Source: Aphelocoma coerulescens
Lineage: Eukaryota; Chordata; Aves; Passeriformes; Corvidae
Length of the DNA stretch: 64,000 nucleotides
Assembly (NCBI RefSeq): GCF_041296385.1
Contig: NC_091014.1
Coordinates: 9,151,578-9,215,577 of the forward strand
Reading direction: 5' to 3'
The notes under the pieces were generated by a model. That model saw only the letters and a list, made by a program, of their open reading frames with translations. It had not been told where the DNA came from and searched no databases. Positions 40,124-53,500 of this stretch are shown piece by piece; the first letter of the stretch is position 1; every line of letters begins with the position of its first letter. A program made the translations under genes and the position numbers.

Positions 40124-40735
40124 TGTCTTGGGGTGACTTTATGATGTTGTTTCCCCTATCACTGCTCTATGCCCAGAAATTAACTTTGTGTCTTTCTGTG
40201 CCTTTAAACTGATCCTGAGAGGGGGAAGAGGAAAAAAACTGACCAAACTTCTCAAAGCAGTTTTTCAAGGTCGCAGACACACACTCCTCTGCTTCTGCAC
40301 CCTTCTTGCTTTTCAGCCAGCTTTTGGCTCCTTTTCTCCGTAGGGAGATGGAGAGTTGAACTTTGTTTTCCTGGGACTTCATTTTTTTTTTTTTTTTCTT
40401 CTTCTTCTCTTCTGGACTGTTTCAACATCAGACCACATTGGGAGAATTTTCCACCAAGGCCCTGGAGGTGGGCCCACGATCCAGCTCCGAGGAGGAGGAG
40501 AGAGACCATATCTACAGAAGAACTCTGAAATTTTCCCAGGTTTCTCTCCACAGCAAGAGGTTTTATTATTTAGCATTATTATCCTTTTCTTGTGTGTTTG
40601 TCAAATAAATAGTTTCTTTCACTTTCCTCTGAGGAAAATTTCCTTTTTTTTTCCCGAACCTGGTGGAGTAGGGGTGGTTGTAACCTGCCTTCTATCAGAG
40701 GATATTTTTCCTCCAAATTTGTCCAAACTAGCACA
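40124..40735 (+). mobile_element. 3' LTR of the ERVL-like provirus
   Basis: The 612-bp LTR starts TGTCTTGGGGTGAC and ends ACTAGCACA, with TG...CA termini. It contains a canonical AATAAA polyadenylation signal (40604-40609) followed by a T-rich stretch, and a T/CTT-rich run (40382-40412). The position immediately after the polypurine-like stretch and the pol remnant supports its identity as the 3' LTR. The 137-codon frame at 40356-40769 is a by-product. No clear TATA box was seen, apart from CTTTAAA at 40202-40208. Confidence 0.85.
40604..40609 (+). promoter_or_regulatory. AATAAA polyadenylation signal in the LTR
   Basis: Canonical AATAAA about 130 bp before the LTR end, followed by T-rich sequence. 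This would define the R/U5 region of the LTR. Confidence 0.7.
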
Positions 40736-43700
40736 GCTAGGAAAATCTAAAAACAAGCCTGAAAGGTAATTTTGCAAAGATGACTACTGTTAAATCAGTT
40801 ACCATATAACAGCCTAATAGGTGAGACTGACAGCTCCTTTGGTATGTGAGAAACTGTAGAAATAGACTTATAAGAGTTTGAAAATATGGACAAGCAAGTT
40901 ATACTTGATGTCCTTCTGAAAAGGCATCCACAAAGGGAATAAAACCAGTAAAAAAGTGTACAAAATTGTAAGTCAAATATGTCACATGAATTTAGACCAG
41001 TTGTCTTGTCAGAGTAATAACTTGAATGACAAAAACATTAAGAAGGAGGATCAGATCTCCTCAATGTGAAAATAAATGTGAAATAAATCTACCTCCAGCA
41101 AAGTCACTTTCTTTCTGATATTAGTATTGCAATGTTCTTCCACAAAGAGATCAAAACTGTCCCATCTTAATTATTTTACATGCAAAACAAACTGGGGACT
41201 TGTGAATTCATACAGTTTTTTGTGGTTTTTCTTTTCTCTTCTCTTTTTCTATTTTTTTTTAACATGGACCTAGAGTAAGTTTCCTATCCTTTTTTTTTTT
41301 TTTTTAAAGTTACTCTTGTGAAGAAGTAAACTGTAACATGAATGCCAGAACTGTCTGCAGCACCATCTCCTGCTGTTCCAAACCAGCAATGTGGGTAAGA
41401 TCACAAACAAACAGCACAGTCCCAGTAGGCTCCAAATATCCTGAACTTCCACTCATTAAAGTTGGGCTTTAAAACAATACAATATGGCTTCCCCTAGAGA
41501 TATTTTTTCCAAGAAAAAATAATAATACACTGAATCTTTAAATTTTTTTTTTGCTGTGTCTTGAGACTTTTGTAATAAAGCAGGGAAAGTGCAGCATGAT
41601 TTCATTATGCCTTGACTGTATACATTGTGAATATTGACATTTTTGTCAATTAAAATGTAAACATAGCTTGAAGATTCCACACGGCTTTAATAGATGATCA
41701 GCACAGTTACTCAGACTGTGGGTATTTTAAGAACATGCCCAGATTGCAGCTATCAGAAGCAGATAATTTTACTCAATATAATTATTCTGGCTTTCTTATA
41801 TGACTTAAAGTGTGCAAAGTTGAAGTTCCTTTTTTCCCAAAGTCAATTACCACAAAGCTATGGGAGAAAAGCATTTTTTTCCACATGAAACCCAAGTTTT
41901 TAAGCTCTGTTCACACAGCTGGGCATGCAGAATCAGCAAAGCTCTTAAAAATTCCCCAGGGAATTAATGTGACTTAATGGCAGTGTAACAATGGGATAGG
42001 GCTTGTCGCAGTCTTCCCAGTGACTTCCAAATAGAATAAAATGTAGAAAATAAATAAAATGAAATAAAACAACCATTCAATCTTCTCTGACAGAGATAGT
42101 TGCAATGGTATTAACCAGCAAATTTGTTCAGACTGAGACTGTGACCCTTGCTGTGTTTATTGCAGTGAGACCACTGCCACAGTCACTGGAAGTGTAGTAT
42201 GTGAAAATTCTTCGTTGTTTCTGCACTGGTTTGTTCTGCTACAGTAGCTGAGGCAATTTAAAGGCCAACTAGTGGGAATTACTGCAGCATACGTGTTAAA
42301 TGTGAACATTATGCTAATATCACAAGCCAGTCTGATTTAGCAGCTCTTTAAGGCAGAGTACAAGATGGTCCCTTGTCTCCTTTGAACTGAAGATGTCTTT
42401 TCTTCCTGTGGGGACAATTTTCAGCTGATCACTGAGAGACATTTTGGCTGAGTATTTTGCATAATTTTATGGTTCTTATAATCTTGATTCTTTTTTAATA
42501 GAGAAAAATTGGCTGGCCTTCTCACAGGAATCGTTCTGGTGTTGGGAAAGGGAAAACAGCCAGTAAATGTTACATAAAAACAGGAGGGGAATTGAGTTAC
42601 AGACATACACCAAAGCATCCAAACCAGTAAAACATATCACATATTATTCTTGAACAATGCAGCCTCCTCAGAGGTACTGGATTTCTTCTCCAAAGTCCTG
42701 TCTAATATGTGATTGACAAGAAAACTACACCCCCTGACTTGAAGCTGACTTGACTGGCATCAGTGGAGGGGTCTTCTTTCATCCCACCAAGCCTGAGCAC
42801 TGACAGGTCATCCTGTGCCTGTTATCTCTAACCTGCTGTCAAAGCATCGCTGTATCCCTGCTCAGTTTGGGTTTCTGCTGTCTCTCCAATCCCAAGTGAC
42901 ATAGTCTGAGGGATTCTCTGTGCCACCCTTGTGCATTGATGGACACAGCTAGTCTTTGTCTTCCCCTTCTTCCAGACTTTTCTGCAGTTGTCTCAAGTGT
43001 GAGGCCCACAAAAGGCTTGATAGCAATTACTCAGCTGGCATAGATTGTGAGGGGGCTGTGAAAAGAGTAGACCTGTAAATTTGTATATTTTTGTTCCACA
43101 ACTGTATAAAAAGGAGAGAGGAAGAAAAAAAAGGTCATGTTTAACAACGTGCAAGAGGTAAATCAGTTCTGGAAAGGTTAAAAATTGAAAACCTGTTCCT
43201 TTGTCCCGCAACTCAACCTAAAAGACAGTCCTGAAAAAAGCTACTCCTGGAAAACAGCCTGATGCTCTTCTGACTCACTATCCTGTCAGTATGAGCTATC
43301 AAGCCCTGGGCAGGATTCAAGGCTTTCAGGATTTTTCAGGTTTTTAGGGACAGGTTCAATGCATCCCGCTGCTGAGGACATTTGAACCTACTTCATCCCA
43401 CCTGGAAGAATGCCTTAAGTGCAGTTTCATGGCAGCATTATGGTTCAACGCTTTCACTTTCCATAGATTAAGATGCACAAAAGTGGAACCTAACTACCAC
43501 TTCCCAAGTGAACACCTCAAAAAAAGTGTGTGGGATAACCAGGGCTGATATTTTTATATGGAATTATGTATATTTAAATCAACGTTCTCAAAGGAGAGAC
43601 TGGAGGAACCTCCAGCATTCTGACATTATAAGATTGCCATACTCACTTGAAATCATACTCTGTTTTATTGAACAGTGAGAGGATTGCTGTGGGAGGAGAA

Positions 43701-46700
43701 AGATTTCAATTACTTTTTTGTTGTTAGAAACAAAATTTGATCCTGTGTTTTCCAAATTCTGCATGAATTCTATTATTACTGAGTAAAAATTGAGACATTG
43801 TTTCTGTTTCTCTTTAAGGCAGACTTAAGAAACTTGCCTTTTTCCTTCCAAACTCATAAAATTTCCTGGACACAGAACTCAAGAGTGCCACCATTTCTCA
43901 AAAAAAAAAAAAAAAACACGAAGAAGGAAAAAAAATATTCCAAATTACCTCACTTTCACAGTAAATTTTATTCTTACATTTAATCTAACCTAACCTAATC
44001 CAGGCTTCTCAGTTTTCTCTGATGCACCACACAGTTCAGGGTCTCATTACTGTGTTCACACATCAGTATTTTGCTATTTATTTATTCTGTAAATTCTCTG
44101 CATCTTCTAATTCATACTGTAGCTATGTGATTGATCTATGGGCTTCCTGATACAGTGAGACAATGATTCCTGATGGAAGGCACACTAGGATTTTTTGGGA
44201 ATGCAAGAAGGGAGAAAACCGAACAAGCCAAATCAGAGAGCAACAAATTAAATATTGGGTAGAGGATAATGCTTTTACTGCCTGGTCAGACTGTGTTCTA
44301 CACTGCATCTGCTGTGATATACTTTATTTGAAGAAATACAACTCCCATGGCACAGGGTTTCCTAAAGCCAAAATCGAATAGACATGTAGAATTCACTTAG
44401 AGAGAAGCTGAACTAAAAAAATGACCTACAATTAGTAGGTGTTCCTAGATTAAATTCTTGAACTGCTTATTTTGGAGATCACTACTCAGACTAACATAGA
44501 TGCAGATCATGTTTTCCAAAGAGTAACAGTTTTGACCTCTGTTGGCTGGGTCATAAAATTGTTGTGGGAGGCTATTGTGGAGCACTTTCTTTAGGTGAGT
44601 GTGTTTCAGTGTGTTTAGATCATTGGACACCGAGATAAAACCTCTCCTTTGGCAGTTTATAAAGGTTTGTGCTCTTCAGAAAGTCCATGCCAGTCCAAAA
44701 CAAAAAAAAGAAGCCTGGAGAAAGGCATTGGCCATGGATTAAGAATCTCTTTTCCACTCAATTCTTTTATGAGGGGTAGAACGGAAGGCTGGAGGCAGAG
44801 AGTGAGGGAAGCTTACTTGGGAGGAAGGGAGGCAACAGAACTAAATGATGACTTATGAATAATCATTGCTTTTGTTGTCATGACATTTTATTGCATTTGG
44901 CACCAAATGGCTGTGTCGTTATAGGAATTTATGTTCATGCCTCATTCAAATGGAAAAAAAAAAATTAACAATTTGTTTCTAAAATAAAAAGAACATGCAG
45001 GAGCATCTGCAAAGAGAATGACCTCTTTCATTTAGCCCAGCTTTAATAATGTGTAAAAGTAGGAATTTACTGTCCAACTAGTTTGGTCCAATTTTGCTTG
45101 GTTGCCCTTGGGCTTTATTTTTAGTCAAGCAGAGGAAGAAATCTGCTAGCCATGTTCAAAACTGAAAAAACATGGGTAAGATTTTAAAAGCTTGGTGTGC
45201 TTCCAGAGACTGTGTCACTCAAGTTGTTGGTTCTGGTTCTCTAATTAATTACAACAATTATCCATCCCTATCAGAACTCATCTGAAGATTCCCTGAGACT
45301 TGAACACTGGGCAGGCTGTGTTAGGTTAGATACACAGACTTGGAGAGCTCGTCAAGTGAAACCAGTGTCTGTGGAGCCTGGGGTGAGAAAACAAGACATC
45401 CCACCTCTGCCTAACTGCATTTTGTATTTGCCTCTTTCCTGTCTCATCTCAGAAGTGGATCTATCCAATGCCTCCACATATTTCCCCTGAAGCTCCTAGG
45501 TTGCTTTTAAAACTGAATGATAGCAACACTTGCACTAAAGAGAGCTGGAGGTGGGGTTTGCTGAACCAAAGTTCAGTGTCTGTGGGTGTTCTCCCAGTTA
45601 GACGCTTGTGTGCCCATGGCAACTGACTTCTGGTGATGTCCACTTTGTGGTGTTGTTCTTGGATGGCTGAAATAGAGAACGCTTTTACAGCTATTTGCTT
45701 CACTTGACTGAGGATGGAATGGTTCCAGTTGTGTAAATAGCTGCTGGTGCTCTTCCAGTTTTTCTCCTCACTACCCCATGGAGATGCGTTTGCTTAAGCA
45801 GGGCATAGTAGGAGAAGAAGCTCTGCTGGATTCCTCCTGCAAACCTTCCAGCACATCTCAGGCCTGAACTACAGCATCTCTGTCAGTATAGCCTGTGACC
45901 TCTCCTTGAACACAAAGAACCAGTTTTACCACATTAAGTCATGGTTTTGTCTAATAGCAAATTAAGAGGGATAACTTAATGCATGTGGCTCTTGGTAGAA
46001 CCTGGACCTCCAGAGACAATCAGTGAATATCCCAATCAACTACACATTTGTCTATCCTTACACAAATCCCGTGAGATAGCAGTTGCACAAAAAGGAATAT
46101 TATCTAATTAACACATGCAGTTGGAATTTGATCTTCCATTTTCCTTTGGAATATCCCAGCTGAAACTGCACTCACATCACTACAGGATTTATGAGGATTA
46201 CACAAAGTGCTTTTTCCCATACACATGGTGAGTATGAGTTTCATCCATCAATGCAAGCTTGCATAAGCCCTGTGAATGAAGGGTTAGATGTGACTTTGAA
46301 ATCCTATCTCAAGTGGAAGAAAAAAATGGAAAGTACATAGAATATTATATATAATGTGTGGATATGAATTTTCTTCTCATGCACAGTTGTAATCTGTAGT
46401 TTAGGAATGTTACATTGAAGCTGGAAGGTATAACCATTTGTATAACATAGTTTTCCTTTGTTTGCTTGATAACTAAACAGCATGGGAATTAAAAATCATC
46501 TTTTGATAGTCTATGTCAGAGTAATAACATCTGAAACTTACTGCTGGTTTTAGAGTCTTGCTTCCCTCCAAATACCCACATTTACAAAGGAAAAGAGTGA
46601 GAACTAGTACTTATAATCCCCTGGCTCCTAGTTTTATAGCCACATGCCTAGAAGCTTCTAGGAAAAATGATGGAGAAGGGAAGATGCCTGAGTTCTGGTC

Positions 46701-47027
46701 TGATATAGATTCCTGAAGCTACATTTGTTCCTGGAGTTATGTTGTTGATGTCTGCTGAAGATATGACACTCTGTTTAAAAATGTATTTAACCAAAAGAAT
46801 GAAAGCATTCACTGCTGACTTGCAAAAATTACTCTCCTTCTCCACAGGTACTGGACAACACAGTGTGTTGAGCCTGAACAATCCAACCAGACAAAAAGTC
46901 CATCAACCTTTCTTATCCAGGGACTATTTCTGAAACACATGACAAAAAACCCCACCCACACACAAAGAAACAGTACAAAAATGAAGTGGCTTTGGTCCTT
47001 CTATGGCCTTTTAGCTTTGCCAAGGTC
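40736..47027. other. AT-rich non-coding DNA
   Basis: No gene recognised. Homopolymer runs include T-runs at 41253-41260 and 41290-41305 and a 17-base A-run at 43900-43916; none ends a recognisable retrocopy. A short CTAAC repeat lies at 43984-43999. Open frames are under 81 codons. Confidence 0.55.
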
Positions 47028-47373
47028 TCACTGAGACCTTTGAAAGAAGTGGAAAATACTCAAAGCTGTAGAGCAGAGACCATCTTTCCTTGTTCTTTCT
47101 TTCTCAGCATTAACTTTCTTCTCAAGGTCTTCAGTATCCTTAAACCTTCTTCCTCCAGGAAGTAGCATTAGGAACAGAGAAAGTCCAGACAAGAAAAAAA
47201 ACATATTCCAGGGGCCATAGAGACAGGATAGGCAGTAGAAGAATAACAAATAGAAGACTATTCATGAAGAGCTGATCTTTGGCATCCTCTGGCATTTCCA
47301 TAGAGGTGGAAATCATGCCAATTCTTGGGTTCTGTACAAAACAGTGCAAAAGAAAGGCCAGCAACATCCTCAC
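47028..47373 (-). pseudogene. Possible decayed SLC22-type transporter C-terminus (weak)
   Basis: Two overlapping minus-strand frames together resemble the end of SLC22-family major-facilitator transporters, which move organic ions across the plasma membrane. Frame one (47140-47373) has LLAFLLHCFVQNPRIGMIST and then, after about 25 residues, LLPILS. In the other frame (47028-47249) follow LYGPWNMFFFLSGLSLF and LMLLPGGRRFKDTEDLEKK, comparable with the family pattern of a glycine-containing last helix, a Leu-Pro helix end and an acidic DTxEDLE-like tail. The order and spacing fit; identity is low and a frameshift is needed between LPILS and LYG. Hydrophobic frames arise easily from T-rich DNA, so this could be chance. 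No other exons of such a gene were seen. Confidence 0.25.
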
Positions 47374-50300
47374 TATCTTTAGAGGAGCTCTCTTAGTGCA
47401 GAGAAAGCTGGTAAAACCAAGATCACAAGAGAAGTTTTCAGTCCAGCTTGTGTAATTTTAATGGAGACATCATTTGAAGGACTAGGGAGCACTGACCTGG
47501 AAAATCAGTTTCTAACTGAGATATCTAAGAGGTAGAACCAAAAATCTCCAGTTAGTTTTAGCAGCTGAGCCTACTAAATGCAAATTCAATTGCTCAGAGA
47601 ACTCCTAATGGCTAAAAAAATATCTCATCTTCTAGGCTAGATACTGATCAGGATGCTTTACTGGAATAATTTCTGAAAAATAAGACCCTATAAACCATAA
47701 TATATTTGCTGGTAAAGAGATATTAATTGCATTTGTACCTCATTCTGTCCAGCTGGATTAAGTTCTTGCTGAGCACATCAGACAGCTTTTATTTGCTTCT
47801 TGTCATGCTAAGTAAGAAGGCATTTATGCTAGAAAATAGCTTTAAAATGATATAAATCTTTGCAGCCACAAAAGGACCCACTCAGACTGAAAATCCTTGC
47901 TTTTTAAAACAAACTCACTTTGTTAACATGTTCTCAATCCAAATATCCAAAGTAATGTTTAACCCTTGTACTCTTTTCTCCTCTCTTACATGATACCCTT
48001 GTTCAATTATTGCAGTATACTTGATTTCGATTAAAGCTCTTCACCTTTTGCTCAATACACTGTACTTTAAGCATGGTAAAGTCTCATTAAAGCAAATAAA
48101 TGTAACCTTCAGATCACTCTCCAGCTTTATAACTTTGTATGGCAAGAGAACTGATGCATGTCTTTCACTACAGAGTGGTGTATACTAAAAAAATCTTTGG
48201 AAAGTGAAATGGACAAGCCTGGATCAGATATTCCCTCAAAAATGTCATAATTCTGTAAACCTGAGAAGCTCAATAGTGCACTTTACATGTCAAAAAATTA
48301 ATCAGTTAAAATGGGAGCACAGCTTAGATTTAGCCAAGTCCAGGCTTTGGAATGTAGCAACATACTACGTGGCTTATAACAGGATATCTGACAGATATGA
48401 ATTTTTATCTGTTCATATTTGCCATATACAGATGTAGATTTTATATTTTATTTCATAATTAAGTTTTCATAATGAAAAGGTTTTTGGATCATATGAGTCA
48501 CCTAGTTAAAATATCCTATCAAAGAAATGTAACTCCTCATTTTAGAAAATGTGTAATATTTTTGTATCTAAAAAGCTCATTAGTCCTAGATTTTTTTTTT
48601 AGACTATTCCACAAATTGAATTACAGACTCCATTTTGAAGAAAAAAATCATGGATTGTGAGGAAAAAGGATTGATTTATCAATTCAGTCATAAATACTAA
48701 ATGAAGAAAGACAAGAGAGTGCTGCATCTGGAAACCATGTGTGTTAGAAAAGGATGCTCATTCCAACACTGGCCTCTGGCTTAGGCCTCTCTGTTTAGTT
48801 CTGTTCATCCTTGAGGTGTAACAGGCATAAGCTTCATTGTTAACTCTAAATTCAGATATTACCAGGATTTATATCATCTGTGGGCAAATTCCATTACCAA
48901 ATGAGTTGGTTGCTCCACTCATTGAAAAGTTTGATTACCTGAGTCCTTGCATGCAGTGATTTCCCATCCTCTGTTAGCAGAGATCCATGACAGCGGATTT
49001 CAAGTTGGTTATCAGCCATCAAACAGTTTTTCTCCCTGAAGTCAGAAGTTAGTTTTCCTGGCTGATATTAATCTGGGACATACTTTTTAATTGACAGCCA
49101 AGATCATACAACCAAGCTCATTTCTGAATGTGAATTTAAGGAACTATTTGGAAGAACCTCACTAGAACAAATAAAGGAAAAAGATCAGGGGCACCTGATG
49201 CAGACTGAAAATTAACTACTCTGCCAGCTTCTTGTTGGATTGGCCTAAATATCCTGTGTCACCAATTGCTTTTAATATGAAGATTTGGATTTCATTTGAC
49301 TGGTATTGCAACATCATCTGCATAAAGCTTTTTTCATGCAGTCTTCATTTCATGTGTGCTTTCCTCAGTCAAGGCCTAGAAACAAAGAAGAATTCTTTTA
49401 AAATGAACAGGAACAAATTCCAAGGATGAGACGATATCCCTCAAGAGTTTCAAAGGAACATGAACTGAGTAATATTATCAGGAATTCTATAGGTGACATT
49501 AATTGTTACCATTCCCAAACACTTGAAAAATCAGTCATTGACTTACATGAGACTCAATATCTATAATATTTTCCAAACATGGTTTTCTGATATCTTCTAT
49601 TTGCTTTTGATTGCTGAAGTTGCTATGGTTTGAATTTCCAAGCTTTTCTCTGCCACAGCTGATGTTTTATCTATGTTTAATGGAAACTGATTTTATATGA
49701 ACATACAGCTTGGAGCTGAATTTTCAGAAATCTGTCAGCTATTGTAGGTCTTGAGATAATATGATGAGACATGGAGTTACAGAGGCAGGTAAGAAACCAC
49801 CTTACGACATTTTGCTTCTGTGATTCAGAGATCACTTGAGGGGTTCCTTTCCCAAAAGACCCAAATGTGTTACTGTAAAACCTAAGACCTGTTCCATAAA
49901 AATCTTGCACCAAAGAGAGGACCATACCAGTTTGTAAGGGCCCAAGAATTCATCCCTTGGGATCTTTTCATCACACCTGTGGAGTTCTGCATCATGTGGT
50001 ACAGTGAAGCTGATAGACAGCTCCACTTGCTGCCTCCCTATAAGAGAAGCAATAAACCCCAGAATGTGTGAGGGACCAGAGCACAGTACTTCAAGACTGA
50101 TGCTTAAAAAGCTCATTATCTGTGAAACATGTTCTACTTCCTTCATCAGACTATAAGAATGGTGAATCTAAAGTAATTGTATGATGTCTTCCTTACAACT
50201 ATCTTTGTGAATTTATCTTCTCAACAGTTTTCAGGGAATTGGTATTAGACCTTCCTATGAACTGGGAGACAGGACACAAAGATAAATTACTTTGGACAAG

Positions 50301-52829
50301 TCTTCAAAGGAGTTGAATCTGGGCCATCATCAGACCACACACTTGTGCCTAACACAGACAGGTGGAATTCACTCTTTGTTTCCCTTTCACAAAAATAGAT
50401 TTCCCTATAATTACACTTGAAGTTTCAACTGCACTTTTACTTTCTCCCAAAGAAGACAGTAGGGTTGTAGCAGATTAATCTGCCTTTTATTTTGATCAGG
50501 AAAGTAGTCTGACTTTTTAACTGACCTGCTGTGATTTCTGAGTTGAGGAAAAACACAAAAGGTTTTTTATTGAAACCAAAATACTTAGCTTTTTGAAACA
50601 CCTTGCTCTGTATTTGCTTTCTACACACAAAACCTGTTTTTCTTTTATCCCTCCACAACACTTTGATGAAAAAGATCCTCAAGCCTTACTATTCAGCAAT
50701 TGGGCCTTTAAAAACAAATTTTGGATGAGTTTTTATAACACATTTATATATTTATTTCTTGGATTAGTGTATTTAAGGGGCTGTGAGGAGCTGAGGGGAC
50801 TGACTGCTTTTGCTAAACCACATGGGGTTCTTTTGGCATTAGTGATGAAGCTGTTCTATGCCAGTTAACTGAGGCTTATGAACAAAGCGACTTGATTTAA
50901 AAGTTCATGCACAGGTTACAGAAACACCGGTGGTGTGAGCAGGTTTTCTTCTCCTTGTCTCTTTTAAACACTTAAACACCTCCCAGCCACAGCTAACTCC
51001 AGCTAAGGGCCTTTTACATGCCTGAAGAAAGCAAAATGTCTGTGCTTCTGCTTCTCCAGCAAACCTGGACACAGGTCCTGTGGCAAGCCCTCATTTACTG
51101 CTTAATTCTTTTTACAGGCAGCAGGTATTAAACAAGCTTCTTGCAGCAGCTGTTCTGGGAAACACTGGCATGGCTGTAATCCCCCCGGCTGAAATGCTCC
51201 GAGGTATTTACTGACTCTCTCTGCTCAGCTGAAGAGCCTCCAAGTCACTGGAGCCAGACTAACTGGGCTCCTGGTGTTAGTAGCCAAATGTAAAAACAAA
51301 TCAAAATATATATCCAGGATCTGAATTTTAGGCTAAGTAGGAAAAATGCCCAGATCAAAAACGTCTACACTGGGGCACCCAGGAAGGTTCTGTTAAGCTC
51401 TTGAGTCCTTTTCAAAACATGCTTATTTTCTTCAAATTTAATTCAACTTTTGAAATGTAGAATATAATTTCAAACTGGAATTAGAAACATCTTTGCTTAT
51501 GACTCAAACAGATAAATTAATGGGTTTTTTCCCCTCCAGATTTTTGTTTTAGTTGAAACTACTTTTCAGATTCTTTTTCCTAATTTGGTATCCCTGAAGT
51601 TTGGGGTTTTTAAAATTTTATTTTTAAGCAATTGTATAAATAAAGTATTTACTGAAAAGCATCACCCAGCACTGGAAAATCACTTTGGAAAGAAATATAA
51701 TGAAAAATGTTCTCAAAGAAAACACTGAAAAGGAACCGGCAAACATCCTACTGCAAGACGAACAGAAATATCAAAAAAATATAGACTTCATTAGACAGAT
51801 CAATTCCTCATAATATCCTAATCTAATAATCAGGCTGACTAAGGGCTTTCTGTCCTTTGGTGAAAAGAAGGATGTAAGAAATAACTGCATGCTAAAGTCC
51901 TGGTTCGCTGCTTTCTCTCAGACGCTTAAGTTTTATATTACACCCTCAGCGGTATTTTTTTATTAGTATTAATATTAGTATTAGTATTAGTATTATTTTT
52001 AATACTAGGCTGCTTTAACTTCCTTATCAAGGGACTAGAGTTTATGGATTGAGCAGACAGTGCAGCAGCAGCTGAAGCTAAAGTTATTCTTATGTTATAG
52101 AAAAAACAGGTCATTTTGAATGGAAAGCTTTTACAGTCTTTGTAATGAAGATGGGCAAGATGGTTCTCAACATTTTCCTTCCACAGGATAACTAAGATAC
52201 TTGAATTTTTCTGTCTGGCTTGGGAATGAACTAGAGGAAGTTCTGACAGGAGCATAGAGATGGTTGAGCTTTCAAAGACTGGGTGGGATTTCAAGCACTA
52301 CTGGAGTGTACTGTTACCACATTAATTCACTCATTTTTACAGAGTCAGATCATAGCAGAGAATGATGCTTTACACAGAAAACAGAGAGACACAATGAGGC
52401 TCTGAAGCAGCTCATACAGAAAATCTCCCAGTGAAAGCTATTCAAGCACTAACATTATTTTTTTCAGCCTCCCCTCCTTATTTTCAGCACAATATGGTGT
52501 CTTTGAAGAAATGGTCATGGTCATGCTTTCTGTGCCATTGGAAGTGCTCTCACCTGGCCATGGCTGGGCAGAGGCAGCAAGGCTAAACCACAGGATTTAG
52601 CTCTGCCATAGGCAGTCACAATAAAGAACAAACCACAATTATCCCTGTGCATGTCAGGGCGGTTGGAGCTAGATAATCTTTAGGAAAGCATTCCAACCCA
52701 AACTTTTCTAAGATTATATTATTCTATATATAAGTACTTAGAAGTATTCAAATTACTTCCATGTTATGGTTCTGCCTGATATTTTTCCCCATTTTAATCC
52801 CTATTTCTACTCTTTTGAGTATCAGAATG
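47374..52829. other. AT-rich non-coding DNA
   Basis: No gene recognised. Frames of 104 and 118 codons on the minus strand (49832-50146, 51938-52294) show no family resemblance; the second ends in an Asn/Thr run encoded by a TATTAG microsatellite. Confidence 0.55.
51961..51995 (+). repeat. (TATTAG)n microsatellite
   Basis: About six copies of TATTAG with one variant unit (TATTAA). Confidence 0.9.
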
Positions 52830-53500
52830 CATGTACTGCACCAGATGAGGTCTTGCCATGACCTTGCACCCAGGCATTTTTCCCTCATTCTCTGTGGATC
52901 TTGTATGCCTTCACACAGCTCTGCAACACCAGCAGCTCACAGTCATGCTGAGTTTCTACTCTGCAGCCTGCTTCTCTTGTTTGCTGCTTTCAAACCCTCA
53001 GCATCCAACCCCTCCAGGAGAAAGTTTTCTTACTGCCTAAATGAATCTTCTCACTTTTCATGGCATGGAATTTTCTCCCATTTCTATCTCTCTAACAAAA
53101 AGCTTTCCAATTCTTTCTTTATGGCATCCCCATCTTTCACTACAGTGACAGTGACTTCAAATGCTGTGTTGTCATGTTTCATTAGCTCACTTCTGGGTTT
53201 CTGTGCCAAAGTCATAATGAAAACATTACATTAAATTAGTCCAGGTTTGATCCTTGAGAAATCCCACTGCAATGTCCATGTGATCCAAGGCTTCTCGTAT
53301 AGGTACAGCTTGTCATCTTCCATCTAAACAATTCTTTAGCCAAGTTCCAGTTCTTGTATTAGTTGTCTCCAGCCCAAGAAATTTCCTGTGACTCAGTCCC
53401 AAATACTTTACTGAAGTCCATATATTTACTGCATTTTCCTCATGAGGAACTGAAGTGTTTTATCAAAGGGAGATTGAATATCTTTAATAGAAACATCTGG
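52830..53500 (-). repeat. Old, diverged CR1 LINE fragment, minus strand
   Basis: On the plus strand the phrases CCAGATGAGGTCTTGCCATG (52841-52860), GAGAAATCCCACTGCAATG (53256-53274), a CAATTCTTTAGCCAAGTTC block (53329-53347) and CCAAATACTTTACTGAAGTC (53399-53418) follow the order of the reverse complement of CR1 sequence that in young copies encodes the end of the reverse transcriptase and the region after it. Divergence is high and boundaries are approximate. The 157-codon plus-strand frame (52761-53234) is antisense to it and not regarded as a gene. Recognition is from memory of CR1 sequence order, so a repeat-library comparison should decide. Confidence 0.5.

Larger units (their letters stand above)
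38085..40735 (+). mobile_element. 5'-truncated ERVL-like endogenous retrovirus
   Basis: An endogenous retrovirus remnant reading left to right. It retains the pol end (RNase H then integrase, about 38170-39958), a short spacer without env, a weak polypurine stretch (AAGGGGTAGAA, 40113-40123) and a 3' LTR (40124-40735). The 5' LTR, gag, protease and reverse transcriptase are absent, so the left edge is a truncation; I place it near 38085 because diverged pol-like sequence in another frame seems to start there. The lack of env, with pol ending about 165 bp before the LTR, and the integrase sequence type fit the env-less class III (ERVL-like) elements common in birds; that is family knowledge. 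The bases after the LTR are GCTAG, a candidate right half of a 5-bp target duplication that cannot be tested because the left end is missing. Confidence 0.85.

Noticed and set aside
40356..40769. 137-codon open frame overlapping the provirus end
   Set aside because: It lies entirely within and just past the LTR, and its Phe-run comes from a T-run.
41290..41305. T-runs here and A-runs at 43900 and 58732 as tails of retrocopies
   Set aside because: No gene-like sequence or target duplication adjoins them, and simple homopolymer growth suffices.
52761..53234. 157-codon open frame
   Set aside because: It lies antisense to a diverged CR1 copy and has no domain resemblance.
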